From NCBI GenBank assembly GCA_041649295.1, contig JBAZNI010000002.1:142805-206804 (forward strand): a stretch of DNA of 64,000 bases, written 5' to 3'. The notes below the pieces were generated by a model. The model was not told the origin of the DNA. It saw only the letters and a list, made by a program, of their open reading frames with translations, and made no database searches. Of the stretch, positions 43,016 to 51,979 are shown one piece after another. The first letter of the stretch is position 1, and each line of letters starts with the position of its first letter. The position numbers were made by a program, and so were the translations under genes. Origin of the DNA: JACPLR01 sp041649295 (lineage in GTDB: Archaea > Nanobdellota > Nanobdellia > Pacearchaeales > GW2011-AR1).

Positions 43016-43906
43016 ATGAGTTATAAATTGCCAGATGGAATAAGTATAGAACAATTAGGAGAGAGTCTTCTTTCATCTTATTTACTGGATTCAATAGTAG
43101 AACCCTTTAAAGGAGGGAGACTTGGTACCCATTCTGATTATGAGTATGTTTATCCTGACCCAAATGCTTATTATAATAATGGAAGTCCAGAAGATAGGGT
43201 TAAATTCCATGATGCTTTAGCGTATTTAATTGACAAAAGTGGAGAATTTCTTTCTCTTGATGAAAGAAATAGAGAAAGAAAATTAACAGGTGTAACTAAA
43301 CTTATAAGACACTTTTTAGGTGGAAATCCTTGCTGGGATTATGTTTTAAAAGATGAAACTCGTTCATTGTTACCAAAAACAGATGAGGATCTTAAGTCTC
43401 CAGAACAAATAAAAAATTATAGAGAAGAGCATGAGTCCTTAAAAATGAGGATAGCTTCTGGAGTTTCGTTTCTTCTAACTCACGGAGATCAGAGTATCCC
43501 CCTTATTTTTAAACTTAGAATTCCTCCAAGTACCCTTGCCTTGGAGGGGTGGGTTAATTTGGTTGGGCGAGGAGGATGCAATGCTTTTGATCTTTTTGCA
43601 TATCTTCATACACTAATGCAGGGATATGGTAGTGGTGAAAATTGTTTATGGGGCGAATCTTATGTTGAAGGGTTGAGATATGGGGATATAACTCCTTTTT
43701 TACAAGGTGGAGATGTTAACAATTTTTTTAATGCACGAACACCTGGGCAGACAGTATTTAATTTAGGCTCTAATTTATCACATTTACCAACAATTTTGGC
43801 AACAGAAACACCCAAATATCTTGACGCAACTCAAAGAGATAGTCTTTGCAGAAATATTTGTGATGATTTGAGAAAATCAGTTTATGCAGACATATCTGCT
43901 GATTAA
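43016..43906 (+). CDS. Hypothetical protein (296 aa)
   Basis: No signal peptide and no membrane helix. Starts MSYKLPDGISIEQLGESLLS; the middle has GVSFLLTHGDQSIPLIFKLR and VGRGGCNAFDLFAYLHTLMQG. It is not a family I know. A TTTAAATATA box is 20-30 bp before the ATG. Like several other unknown genes here it is monocistronic and leaderless. Confidence 0.55.
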   Translation: MSYKLPDGISIEQLGESLLSSYLLDSIVEPFKGGRLGTHSDYEYVYPDPNAYYNNGSPEDRVKFHDALAYLIDKSGEFLSLDERNRERKLTGVTKLIRHFLGGNPCWDYVLKDETRSLLPKTDEDLKSPEQIKNYREEHESLKMRIASGVSFLLTHGDQSIPLIFKLRIPPSTLALEGWVNLVGRGGCNAFDLFAYLHTLMQGYGSGENCLWGESYVEGLRYGDITPFLQGGDVNNFFNARTPGQTVFNLGSNLSHLPTILATETPKYLDATQRDSLCRNICDDLRKSVYADISAD

Positions 43907-44105
43907 TATTATTCTTTTAAATAATGCCTATTTTGCCATTTTTCAGATATTTTCAAAAAAATCTTTGTAATAGTTTGTTAATTAAAAAATAAATCTACAT
44001 ATTTCAATTTGTAGTATATAACACTTATTGATATCAAGAATATTAACTGAATTATTAATCTAACAAAACAGATAGGTTTAAAACGTTTCTTTAGAATTAA
44101 AATTT

Positions 44106-45203
44106 ATGCACTACCATTTAATCTTAACTCCGGACTGCGATTCGCAATGCAGGTATTGCTATGGAAAATCAATGAAAGAAGAAAATAATCTTTCAAAAAC
44201 ATGGAAGTTTGATTTTAGCTGTCCAAATAAATGGGATGTAGATATTCAAAAATTAAAAAAATTTATTGACAATGACAAAGATGCAGTTATTATTTTTTAT
44301 GGAGGAGAACCATTATTGCAAATTGAAAAAATTAAAGAGATTATCGATAAAATTAATGTTCCTTTTAGGATGCAGACAAATGGAAAACTGCTTGATAAGT
44401 TACCGATTAAATATCTGAATAAAATTGACAAGATACTTATTTCTCTTGACGGAAGTAAGGAAAGAACAGATTATAACAGAGGATACGGAACATTTGACAA
44501 GGTTATTTTTAATATTAACAAAATAAAATCTGAAGGTTATAAAGGAGAGTTAATTGCAAGAATGACAATTTCAGAATTTCCTGATGTTTATGAACAGGTT
44601 AAAAATTTAGTAGATTTAGGATTTAAATCTATACACTGGCAGTTAGATGCTGGTTTTTATAAGTGCGATTTTAGCGAAGATAAATTTTCTAGATTTGTTG
44701 AAGAATATAATAAATCTGTCAGCAAATTAATTAGTTATTGGATAGATGAAATAAGCAAAGGAAATTTTATCAGAATATATCCTTTTGTTGCAATTGTAGA
44801 TTCTTTGTTAAAAAATGAAAAAACTTTGCTTCGTTGCGGAGCAGGACATTCTGGTTATGCTATTTGTCCTAATGGAGAAATAGTTGCATGTCCAATTATG
44901 AATTGTATTAAGGATTTTGAAGCAGGAGATTTAGATTTTAATTTTAATGAATTGAAGAAATTTACAATTAATGAATGTTCTGAATGTGATATCAGAGATA
45001 TTTGTGGTGGCAGATGTTTGTATTGGAGAAAAGCTAAACTCTGGGATAAAAAAGGAGATGGACTAATCTGCAATACAATTAAACATTTAGTCAGTGAATT
45101 AAAAAATAAAATTCCAGAAATTAATAGATTAATTGATAATAACACGGCAACTAAAAATGATTTTGAATATGAAAAGTATTTTGGCCCTGAGATAATTCCT
45201 TAG
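44106..45203 (+). CDS. Radical SAM / SPASM enzyme, putative peptide-modifying
   Basis: CDSQCRYC (CxxxCxxC) near residue 11 binds the radical SAM 4Fe-4S cluster; FYGGEPLL, QTNGKLL and ISLDGS are the SAM-binding strands. The C-terminus has SPASM-type cysteines: CGAGHSGYAICPNGEIVACPI, then CSECDIRDICGGRC and a late ICNT, expected to hold auxiliary clusters. The beginning (HYHLILTPDCDSQCRYCYGK) is like the AF1577-type archaeal enzymes. Such proteins usually modify a peptide; no obvious precursor ORF is adjacent. Confidence 0.85.
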   Translation: MHYHLILTPDCDSQCRYCYGKSMKEENNLSKTWKFDFSCPNKWDVDIQKLKKFIDNDKDAVIIFYGGEPLLQIEKIKEIIDKINVPFRMQTNGKLLDKLPIKYLNKIDKILISLDGSKERTDYNRGYGTFDKVIFNINKIKSEGYKGELIARMTISEFPDVYEQVKNLVDLGFKSIHWQLDAGFYKCDFSEDKFSRFVEEYNKSVSKLISYWIDEISKGNFIRIYPFVAIVDSLLKNEKTLLRCGAGHSGYAICPNGEIVACPIMNCIKDFEAGDLDFNFNELKKFTINECSECDIRDICGGRCLYWRKAKLWDKKGDGLICNTIKHLVSELKNKIPEINRLIDNNTATKNDFEYEKYFGPEIIP

Positions 45204-45277
45204 GGAGTAATATCCTTGGAATAATGGTAAAACACGTATAATTTATTGTTTTGCTATTGACTCTCAACTTATAAAAT

Positions 45278-46117
45278 TCAATAACTAAATTTTATCCCCT
45301 TTGCTTTTTTAATAATTCCTACTCTGTTTTCTGGAATCGGTTCTTTGTCTGTGAGTTTCATATAGTCAAGAACTTTTTTCTTTTTTTGTTTTATAGTTAA
45401 ATCATTAGACAGACACGGGCCTCCAATACATCCTCCATAACAAAAAGTTATATCGAGAAATCTTATTTTTTTATTTGGATTATCTAAGAATTTTTTAACA
45501 TTTTTAATTCCGTCGACTATTCCACATTCTTCTTTTTTAATTATCCCCTTAAGATGAGCTGTTTTTGATAACCCGCCTGATAACGGATAAACTTTTGTGT
45601 AATCATTATAAAATCTGTCAAATCTAATTTCATTATTTTTATTTTCTTTTATTTTATATTTTTTAAACAATCCTTTTAGTTGCTGGTAATCAATAATATA
45701 ATCAACAAATTTTGAATTTTCTGCTTCTAACTTTTTATAATTGCACGGAGAAATAAAAATTGTTTTGTGGCCAGGATAAATTTTTTTACATATTTTTGCA
45801 GTTGCTATCATAGGGCTGTCAACTTTTATTAGATTGCTTTTATACTGGGGATATTCTTTTTTTATATACTCACTAATTCCCGGGCATGTAGATGAAATAA
45901 GAAGTTTTTTTGAATTTTCAATTTGTTTATGATACTCTCTGTTAATCATTTTTGCACCAAATGTAATTTCTGTTACTTTGTCAAAACCTAACTTTTTTAA
46001 CTGACTGATGATACTAGGATAATTAAATTCTGAAACAAAACTTGGAGCAATCATTGCAACCATCAGTTTATTATTCTTTAATTCTTGTTCTATTTTAGAA
46101 ATATCATTTTTATTCAT
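45278..46117 (-). CDS. Minimal [FeFe]-hydrogenase-like H-cluster protein
   Basis: 279 residues from ATG 46117 (MNKND); the longer frame to 46189 overlaps the upstream gene. All three H-cluster signatures are visible: SSTCPG (Cys78), SPCNYKKLEAE (Cys125 with Lys and Glu in register) and DITFCYGGCIGGPC (Cys226, Cys230). SGGLSKTAH matches the GGV-like loop. The proton-transfer Cys just before Cys78 is Thr. No N-terminal ferredoxin domains, so it is a bare catalytic domain. Same-strand cluster with TspO and 2-oxoacid:ferredoxin oxidoreductase. Enzyme or redox sensor; maturation genes are not in view. Confidence 0.8.
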   Translation of the reverse strand: MNKNDISKIEQELKNNKLMVAMIAPSFVSEFNYPSIISQLKKLGFDKVTEITFGAKMINREYHKQIENSKKLLISSTCPGISEYIKKEYPQYKSNLIKVDSPMIATAKICKKIYPGHKTIFISPCNYKKLEAENSKFVDYIIDYQQLKGLFKKYKIKENKNNEIRFDRFYNDYTKVYPLSGGLSKTAHLKGIIKKEECGIVDGIKNVKKFLDNPNKKIRFLDITFCYGGCIGGPCLSNDLTIKQKKKKVLDYMKLTDKEPIPENRVGIIKKAKGIKFSY

Positions 46118-46133
46118 TTCTTTAATATTATTT

Positions 46134-46346
46134 TTAACCTCTTTTTCCTTTTTTCTGCCTTGAAAAAATATCAACAAGGGCATCATCACATTTAGATGTG
46201 GCAGTTGAGGGGGAATTAGAAAATGTTATACAGCTTCTTCTTACAATATCCTCGACTTGTTCTTTCAAGGTTAAAAGATTTTTTTTAGCTCTTTTGTTTA
46301 AAATCTTTTCTTCCTGCTCATCAATATTAATTATAATTTTAGTCAT
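46134..46346 (-). CDS. Small hypothetical protein (70 aa)
   Basis: Starts at ATG 46346 (MTKIIINIDEQEEKILNKRA), overlapping the tspO stop region (stop TAA at 46348), and ends 16 bp before the hydrogenase-like start. The N-terminal half looks like a short strand plus helix (ribbon-helix-helix-like); the C-terminal half is Ser/Lys-rich. Its position suggests co-transcription with tspO and the hydrogenase-like gene. Confidence 0.55.
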   Translation of the reverse strand: MTKIIINIDEQEEKILNKRAKKNLLTLKEQVEDIVRRSCITFSNSPSTATSKCDDALVDIFSRQKKGKRG

Positions 46347-46347
46347 T

Positions 46348-46809
46348 TTATCCAAAAACAATTAGATAATTTAAAAGGGTAGCAAAACTTACCCATAGCA
46401 AGTAAGGTATGATAAGATAAAATGAAGTTTTATTTATTTTATAAGTTACTGCCAGCATTAGAACTATAGAAATCCAGAGAAGCAGTATTTCAATTAAAGA
46501 AGCAAAAGGGCTTTTTAGTTTGAAAAATAAAAAGCTCCAGAGAATATTAAGAACAAGATTTATGCTAAAAATAACAGCAACTACCTTTTTCTGATGCTTT
46601 TTTGCTCTTGTTAATGAGATATACATAGAAACTGCTATTAAAACAAATAAAATTGTCCATGCAATAGGAAAAACATAACTTGGAGGGGTGATTGAAGGCT
46701 TTATAGATTCGTACCATGCCCCGATTTCTGTGAACATACTTCCTATTAGAGCAGTTAAAAAAACAGCTGTAACTGCTATTAATAAGTATTTTAAGTTAAT
46801 CTTTCTCAT
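46348..46809 (-). CDS. tspO: TspO/MBR family membrane protein
   Basis: 153 residues, five transmembrane helices. WYESIKPSITPPSYVFPIAW, NLVLNILWSFLFF and PYLLWVSFATLLNY are the conserved TspO segments, including the Trp-rich tetrapyrrole site. TspO binds porphyrins and modulates stress responses in bacteria and mitochondria; the role in a small archaeon is open. Downstream partners are a 70-aa protein and the hydrogenase-like protein. Confidence 0.92.
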   Translation of the reverse strand: MRKINLKYLLIAVTAVFLTALIGSMFTEIGAWYESIKPSITPPSYVFPIAWTILFVLIAVSMYISLTRAKKHQKKVVAVIFSINLVLNILWSFLFFKLKSPFASLIEILLLWISIVLMLAVTYKINKTSFYLIIPYLLWVSFATLLNYLIVFG

Positions 46810-46938
46810 TTTCTTCTTTTTACATTTATTATAAATCTGATTACTTTTTTAAAGGTTTAGATTTACTTGGTATTTTTCAGCAGATATTTTATGGTAGAGT
46901 TTGGGATTATTATTTATTTAATATAGAGCAAATTGCTG

Positions 46939-47745
46939 TTAAAAACTAGGATATTTTTTTAACTGAGGCCATTTGTCTTCTAAACTTTTAGCTTCTTTTT
47001 GAAATATTATTCCAATAGGAATTTTTCCTTTTTTTGAGTTGTAATCAAATTCATCTGATAACTCATTTGCTTTTTTTATGTCTTTATTATCAGGTATTTT
47101 ATACATTAACTTGTCTAAATCATTCATTTCTTTGTTGAATATAAGACATCTTTGCATTATCTCTATGTATGAAAATCCCTTATGGTTCATTGCTTTTTCA
47201 ATAATTTCTGCTGTCCTGTTTATGTCCATAGCATTTGCTCTTGCTACAAATGTTGCTCCTGATGCCAAAGCTAATTTAATTGGATTAATTGGATGGCTGA
47301 ATTCTCCTAATGGCTCTGACTTTGTTTTATATCCTATTTGAGATGTAGGTGTTGCCTGCCCTGTTGTCAGTGAAAATGACTGGTTATCATGAACAATAAA
47401 AGTCATGTCCTGATTATGCCTGAATGCATGTATAAAATGCTCCATTCCTTCTGCATAAGTATCTCCATCACCTGCAAATCCAATTACTTTTAATTTTGGA
47501 TTTCCTAAAGTTATTCCCATTGCTATTGGCAGTACTCTTCCGTGCAATCCGTAAATTCCGCTTAAATTCAGATAATCAAACATCTTGGCATGGCATCCAA
47601 TTCCCGTAACAATTGCAAAGTTTTCCTGTTTTTCTCCTTTCTGAATTAAACTAGAAATTGCTTTTTTAACAGCTTCTAATATCATATAGTTAGAACATCC
47701 TGGGCACCATGTGAATTCGTTGTTTGTTTTTAGATTTGTGGTCAT
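46939..47745 (-). CDS. 2-oxoacid:ferredoxin oxidoreductase, beta subunit
   Basis: 268 residues, thiamine diphosphate-binding subunit. FTWCPGCSNYMILEAV, GIGCHAKMFDYL, YGLHGRVLPIAMGITLG and the TPP/Mg motif FAGDGDTYAEGMEHFIHA followed by HDNQSFSLTTGQATPTS are family hallmarks. CxxC at residues 14-17 contributes to an Fe-S cluster. Oxidises pyruvate or 2-oxoglutarate to the acyl-CoA while reducing ferredoxin. Overlaps the upstream 84-aa gene by 4 bp. KorB-like in appearance; the substrate is not certain. Confidence 0.93.
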   Translation of the reverse strand: MTTNLKTNNEFTWCPGCSNYMILEAVKKAISSLIQKGEKQENFAIVTGIGCHAKMFDYLNLSGIYGLHGRVLPIAMGITLGNPKLKVIGFAGDGDTYAEGMEHFIHAFRHNQDMTFIVHDNQSFSLTTGQATPTSQIGYKTKSEPLGEFSHPINPIKLALASGATFVARANAMDINRTAEIIEKAMNHKGFSYIEIMQRCLIFNKEMNDLDKLMYKIPDNKDIKKANELSDEFDYNSKKGKIPIGIIFQKEAKSLEDKWPQLKKYPSF

Positions 47746-47996
47746 TTTAATTTTACTCCTGAAATTCCGAATAGTAATTTAAATTTATTTTTATCTTTAT
47801 TAAAAAATTTAATACCTTCATTAGTAGAGATAATTACACCTTTTTTAAAAATCCAAATTCTTATATAATATCCATTAATTTGTTTAGGTTTCACAAATTT
47901 ATTTATCCTATATTCTTTTTTTCCAATTTCAATTTCAGTTGACTTAAAGCTGTCATTTCCAATTCCAATTTCTGCATATACTTTTTCTTTTTTCAT
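47742..47996 (-). CDS. Small protein inserted between oxidoreductase subunit genes
   Basis: 84 residues, MKKEKVYAEIGIGNDSFKST and onward; basic and beta-rich, no cysteines and no membrane segment. It overlaps the alpha gene before it and the beta gene after it by 4 bp each, so all three are translationally coupled. Not a standard gamma or delta subunit (no ferredoxin motif; gamma is fused to alpha). Perhaps an accessory or regulatory subunit. Confidence 0.65.
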   Translation of the reverse strand: MKKEKVYAEIGIGNDSFKSTEIEIGKKEYRINKFVKPKQINGYYIRIWIFKKGVIISTNEGIKFFNKDKNKFKLLFGISGVKLK

Positions 47997-49519
47997 TTCA
48001 GCCTCTTGGCAATTTCAAGATTTAATTCGTCTGAGTAAAAAGGACGGCTGTCATATTTTAGGATTCTGTTTTTTTCTTCTATTTTAATTCCTGTTTTTTC
48101 TCTTATTAATCTGCCTAGCTGTCCTGTTGAATTTTGTTCAACAAGCAGAACATTTTTTGATTTTTCAATTTCTTTTCTTATTTCATCAGATATTGGTTTT
48201 AAATATAACACCTGGAGGAATTTGCAGTCTAAGCCTTCAATTGCATCTAGGACAACTGTTTTTGTTGAGCCCCAGCCAATTATAAGATTTTTTGAATTTT
48301 TATTTCCAAATATTTTAATCATTTCAAAATTTTCAACTTCTTTTTTTATCTGCCTGTATTTTTTTATTCTGTTATCTGCGCCAATTTTTGCAGTTTCTGC
48401 ATCTTCTTTTGTATTCCCATATTCATCATGCTCATAACTTGATGCTCTTACAATTGTTTTGCCTGGAATAGCTCTATTTATTTTTACATCTAAGATTTTA
48501 TTAGGTTTGCTGTTTGTTGAAAATTCTCCTTCTGCTAAATGCTTGTCACTTAGTATTATCGAAAGTGTTTTGAATTTTTCAGCAAGATACAGGGCTTCAT
48601 TTGTTTTTTCTATACATTCTATAGGGTCTCCAGGAGCTATTACTACTCTTGGGAATTCTCCATGTCCTGCTCTTAGCGCAACATCTAAATCAGATTGGCA
48701 AGTGTAAGTTGGAACTCCTGTTCCTGGACCAGGACGGCTTGCTAAATAGACTGTTAAGGGAATTTCAGATATGCCTTGAAAACTTAAAGCTTCTGTCATT
48801 AAATCAAAACCTCCTCCACTGGTTCCAACCATTACTCTGCTTCCGGTGAAACTTGCACCTAACGCAGCATTTACAGCAGATATTTCACTTTCTGGCTGGA
48901 AAACTAGCAAGTTATTTTTTATTTGATTAGAAGCGAGTTCATGCATAACTCCTGTTGCAGGAGTCATTGGGTATGAAAAATATAAATCTAATTTTGAATT
49001 AATTGCTCCTTGTGAAATTCCTTGATTTCCTGTTAGTATCATTAATTTATTCTGTGATTTCTTCAAGTTAAATTTTTCTTTTTCACTGTCATAGCCTTTT
49101 TCAGCTGCTTCAGATGCTTCCAGACTATTAAATTGTTTTTTTACTTCTGCTATTAAGAATTTTTTATCTACTCCAAGAATTTTTATTAGTGCTCCTGCGA
49201 GAGCAATATTTGCATTTAATCCTAAATCGCAAAATTCTTCACAACTAAGTATTATTCCTGATTTTTTTAGCTCTTTTTTATGCATTTCAACAGTTTTTTT
49301 ATCTAGCGCGACTATTATATCAATTTTTGATTCAATGCTTCCAATTCTCTTATCACTTATTGAAAGGACATTGAAGTTATGCCCCCCTCTTATTAAGGAC
49401 GGATAGTCTCTATAATTAAAGGTAAAATATCCATAATCTGACATTACTTTTGAAACTATTTCTGACAGCTTGTTTATACCCTGTCCTGCTTTTCCACCTA
49501 TAAGAATTGTCAGCCTCAT
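47993..49519 (-). CDS. 2-oxoacid:ferredoxin oxidoreductase, fused gamma-alpha subunit
   Basis: 508 residues. The gamma domain comes first (LTILIGGKAGQGINKLSEIV; YPSLIRGGHNFNVLSIS), then the alpha domain from about residue 155 (LTGNQGISQGAINSKLDLYFSYPMTPATGVMHEL; ASFTGSRVMVGTSGGGFDLM; PGPGTGVPTYTCQSDL) and the C-terminal domain II (LIIGWGSTKTVVLDA). First gene of the operon with the 84-aa protein and beta. Divergent from an acyl-CoA synthetase gene, with which it could share the acyl-CoA product. Confidence 0.93.
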   Translation of the reverse strand: MRLTILIGGKAGQGINKLSEIVSKVMSDYGYFTFNYRDYPSLIRGGHNFNVLSISDKRIGSIESKIDIIVALDKKTVEMHKKELKKSGIILSCEEFCDLGLNANIALAGALIKILGVDKKFLIAEVKKQFNSLEASEAAEKGYDSEKEKFNLKKSQNKLMILTGNQGISQGAINSKLDLYFSYPMTPATGVMHELASNQIKNNLLVFQPESEISAVNAALGASFTGSRVMVGTSGGGFDLMTEALSFQGISEIPLTVYLASRPGPGTGVPTYTCQSDLDVALRAGHGEFPRVVIAPGDPIECIEKTNEALYLAEKFKTLSIILSDKHLAEGEFSTNSKPNKILDVKINRAIPGKTIVRASSYEHDEYGNTKEDAETAKIGADNRIKKYRQIKKEVENFEMIKIFGNKNSKNLIIGWGSTKTVVLDAIEGLDCKFLQVLYLKPISDEIRKEIEKSKNVLLVEQNSTGQLGRLIREKTGIKIEEKNRILKYDSRPFYSDELNLEIAKRLK

Positions 49520-49626
49520 TTTAACCTATAAGTATGTTTTTGTTGGTATATAAAATTAATTATGTCTGTTTTTAGAAGGTAAGTTATTTAAACGTGTTTT
49601 TGTTTTTATGATTGAAAAGAGTGAAA

Positions 49627-51150
49627 ATGGAAAGCAAATTTTGGAAAAAACAAGAGAGGAAAATTGTTATGCATGGGAGCGATATGAATATAATTGAAAG
49701 TTGTGTTGATAGGCATGCACTTTTTAATCCAAATAAAACTGCTTTTGTATTTCAGTCATATGGAAAAGTTGTGAAATATTCTTACAAAGAGATTTATGAA
49801 AAGGTTAATCAATTTGCGAATTTGCTTGAAAATTCTAAAGTTAAAAAAAATTCCCGCGTGTTTGTGTTTTTGCCAAAAGTCCCGGAAATGTATATTTCTA
49901 TTTTAGCTGTTATAAAACAAGGAAGCATTGCAGCACCTTTATTTGAAGCATTTCAGACAGATGGCTTAGAGTTAAGATTAAGAAAAGGAGATGCAGATGT
50001 TTTGATAACAAATAAACTATTAGCAAAAAGATTAAAGCATAAAATTAAGGGAATGAAAGTTTTTGTTGTTGATTCTCAAATATTTAAAAATAAATTGAAA
50101 AAACAGAGCAGTTATTTTAATTGTGTTTTAAAAAATAAAAAATCAACTGCTTTGATGATGTTTACTTCTTCAACTGCAGGAACTCCTGTTGCAGGTGTAG
50201 AAATTTCACATTATGGATTAGTTCAACAGCATTATACTGCAGAATTAGTTTTAAGACTAAACAAGCAAAGCAACTACTGGTGTACTGCCCACCCAGGATG
50301 GGTTACAGGAACTATTTACGGATTAATTGCCCCTCTTTCAATAGGATGCACAAATTATGTTTTAGAAGAGCATTTTGATGCAAAAATGTGGATTGGTTTT
50401 TTAAAGAAAAATAATATAACAACATTATACACTGCTCCTACTGCACTTAGACTGCTTAATGGAAATGTGAAAAAATCTGATTTTAAACATCTTAAAGTTT
50501 TGGCAAGTGTTGGAGAAGCACTTACAGAATCGACATTTAACTCTTATAAAAAATTAGGCATTAGAATAACAGATACATACTGGCAAACTGAAACAGGTGC
50601 TATGGTAATTGCCAATTATGACTCTTCTAAATTTACAATGGGAAAAGCAATTCCAGGATTAAAAGTTTTGATAAATAAGGGGACTATTGCACTAAGACCA
50701 AAATGGCCTTCAATGATGACAGGAATTTACAAGCATAAAAAAATGTACAGAAGTTATTTTAAGAACAAATTATTTATTACCAATGATACTGCAAAAAAGG
50801 ATAAAAAAGGTTATTTTTATTTTATAGCAAGAAGTGATGATATAATTAAAACTTCTGGCGAACGTGTGAGTCCTATAGAAATTGAGTCTGTTTTATTATC
50901 TTATAAAAGTATTAAAGAAGCAGCAGTTATTGGTGTTCCAGATGAAATTAAAGGAAGTATTTTGAAAGCATTTATTGTTTTGAAAGATAAAGTTAAAGAA
51001 AGTGATAAATTAAAAATGCAGATAAGCGAGTTTGTAAAAAAATATTATGCAGGGCATTCTTATCCTAAAATTATTGAGTTTGTTAAATCTCTTCCTAAAA
51101 CTAATTCTGGTAAAATTATAAGAATGAAGTTGAGAGAGATGGAAAGTTAG
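49627..51150 (+). CDS. Acetyl-/acyl-CoA synthetase (AMP-forming type)
   Basis: About 507 residues from ATG 49627; TTG 49612 or GTG 49621 are alternatives. ANL-superfamily motifs: MFTSSTAGTPVAGVEIS (P-loop-like), WCTAHPGWVTGTIYGL and TDTYWQTETG typical of acetyl-CoA synthetases, hinge ARSDDIIKTSGERVSPIEIE and catalytic Lys in PKTNSGKIIR. Shorter than bacterial Acs (about 650), lacking much of the N-terminal part. It may conserve energy from acyl-CoA or activate acetate. Divergent from the oxidoreductase operon. Confidence 0.88.
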   Translation: MESKFWKKQERKIVMHGSDMNIIESCVDRHALFNPNKTAFVFQSYGKVVKYSYKEIYEKVNQFANLLENSKVKKNSRVFVFLPKVPEMYISILAVIKQGSIAAPLFEAFQTDGLELRLRKGDADVLITNKLLAKRLKHKIKGMKVFVVDSQIFKNKLKKQSSYFNCVLKNKKSTALMMFTSSTAGTPVAGVEISHYGLVQQHYTAELVLRLNKQSNYWCTAHPGWVTGTIYGLIAPLSIGCTNYVLEEHFDAKMWIGFLKKNNITTLYTAPTALRLLNGNVKKSDFKHLKVLASVGEALTESTFNSYKKLGIRITDTYWQTETGAMVIANYDSSKFTMGKAIPGLKVLINKGTIALRPKWPSMMTGIYKHKKMYRSYFKNKLFITNDTAKKDKKGYFYFIARSDDIIKTSGERVSPIEIESVLLSYKSIKEAAVIGVPDEIKGSILKAFIVLKDKVKESDKLKMQISEFVKKYYAGHSYPKIIEFVKSLPKTNSGKIIRMKLREMES

Positions 51151-51194
51151 GTAAAAAGATTTATTAATGTTATTTTGCTGGTTAAATTATAAAA

Positions 51195-51204
51195 GGAGGT
51201 GATA
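51195..51204 (+). promoter_or_regulatory. Strong Shine-Dalgarno site that sets a GTG start
   Basis: AAAAGGAGGTGATAAAAGTG: the GGAGGTGAT core is complementary to the 16S 3' end (ATCACCTCC) and is spaced for the GTG at 51208, not for the GTG that lies inside it at 51199. Rare in a window where most genes look leaderless. Confidence 0.75.
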
Positions 51205-51207
51205 AAA

Positions 51208-51597
51208 GTGACTTTAGGTGCTGTTGAAATTATGGCTCTGATTGTTGTTATTTTAGGAGCTGTAAAAATAATTACTTTTTTAATAAAACCAAGTGCATGG
51301 ATGCCTGTTGTTGAAAAGGCGTATAGGTGGCCGATATTGACAATGATTGTATCCCTTGTTTTAGCTGTAATAGTTCTTAACTACTTAATGGAAGCTGGAA
51401 TTACAATTGTCCAAATATTTGCAGTTGTCCTTTTTATTGCTCTTTTAGCCTGGGTAAGTTTAGCATCTTATTCAAAAGATGTGGTTGCTATGGGCAGAAA
51501 AGTGCTTAAAGATAGAGCATTTTTAAAAAAGGCATGGGTATCAATTGTTATTTGGGTAATACTTGGAGCTTTGGTTGTTAATCAATTGTTTTTTTAG
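51208..51597 (+). CDS. Four-helix membrane protein, unknown
   Basis: About 129 residues from GTG 51208 (VTLGAVEIMALIVVILGAVKI). Four hydrophobic helices (about 2-27, 44-64, 68-88, 106-128) with few charges. Family not recognised. It follows the acyl-CoA synthetase by 57 bp and has its own strong ribosome binding site, so it may be co-transcribed with it. Confidence 0.7.
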   Translation: MTLGAVEIMALIVVILGAVKIITFLIKPSAWMPVVEKAYRWPILTMIVSLVLAVIVLNYLMEAGITIVQIFAVVLFIALLAWVSLASYSKDVVAMGRKVLKDRAFLKKAWVSIVIWVILGALVVNQLFF

Positions 51598-51686
51598 GTT
51601 TGAATATTCTTCTTTTTATTTTTATTTACTTATCTTTATTTTTTGATTATGAAAAAATTTATATATGTGGATTGTCTAGGTTTATT

Positions 51687-51938
51687 ATGGAAAAAGAAAT
51701 AGGAAGAATAACTCATTTTTTTGATAAAGTTAGCGTAGCAGTGATTGAGCTTAGCCATACTGTCAGGGTTGGGGATGTTATTCATGTAAAAGGTTCAACA
51801 ACCGACTTTATACAAAAGATAGATAGTATGCAAATTGAGCATGAGGAAATTGAAGAAGCAAATTCTGGAGATGCAATTGGGTTAAAAGTAGATGAGAAAG
51901 TGCGCCCCGGGGATAGGGTTTTATTAGTGCAGAAGTAA
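51687..51938 (+). CDS. EF-Tu domain 2-like beta-barrel protein
   Basis: 83 residues from ATG 51687 (MEKEIGRITHFFDKVSVAVIEL). The phrases GRITHFF...VAVIEL, LRVGDVIHVKG-like VRVGDVIHVKGSTTDF, QKIDSMQIEH and SGDAIGLKVDEKVRPGDRVLLV are those of the stand-alone translation-factor domain 2 proteins common in archaea. No GTPase domain. Function unknown; perhaps RNA or ribosome-linked. TATATA box 20-30 bp upstream. Confidence 0.85.
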   Translation: MEKEIGRITHFFDKVSVAVIELSHTVRVGDVIHVKGSTTDFIQKIDSMQIEHEEIEEANSGDAIGLKVDEKVRPGDRVLLVQK

Positions 51939-51979
51939 GATGATAGATTTAATTAGTCTTTTAATTTTAAATAATTATT

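Noticed and set aside
45278..46117. Nar1/NARF-type iron-sulfur assembly protein instead of hydrogenase-like
   Set aside because: Not fully excluded, but the protein lacks the N-terminal cluster motif and the C-terminal tryptophan-type ending of that family.
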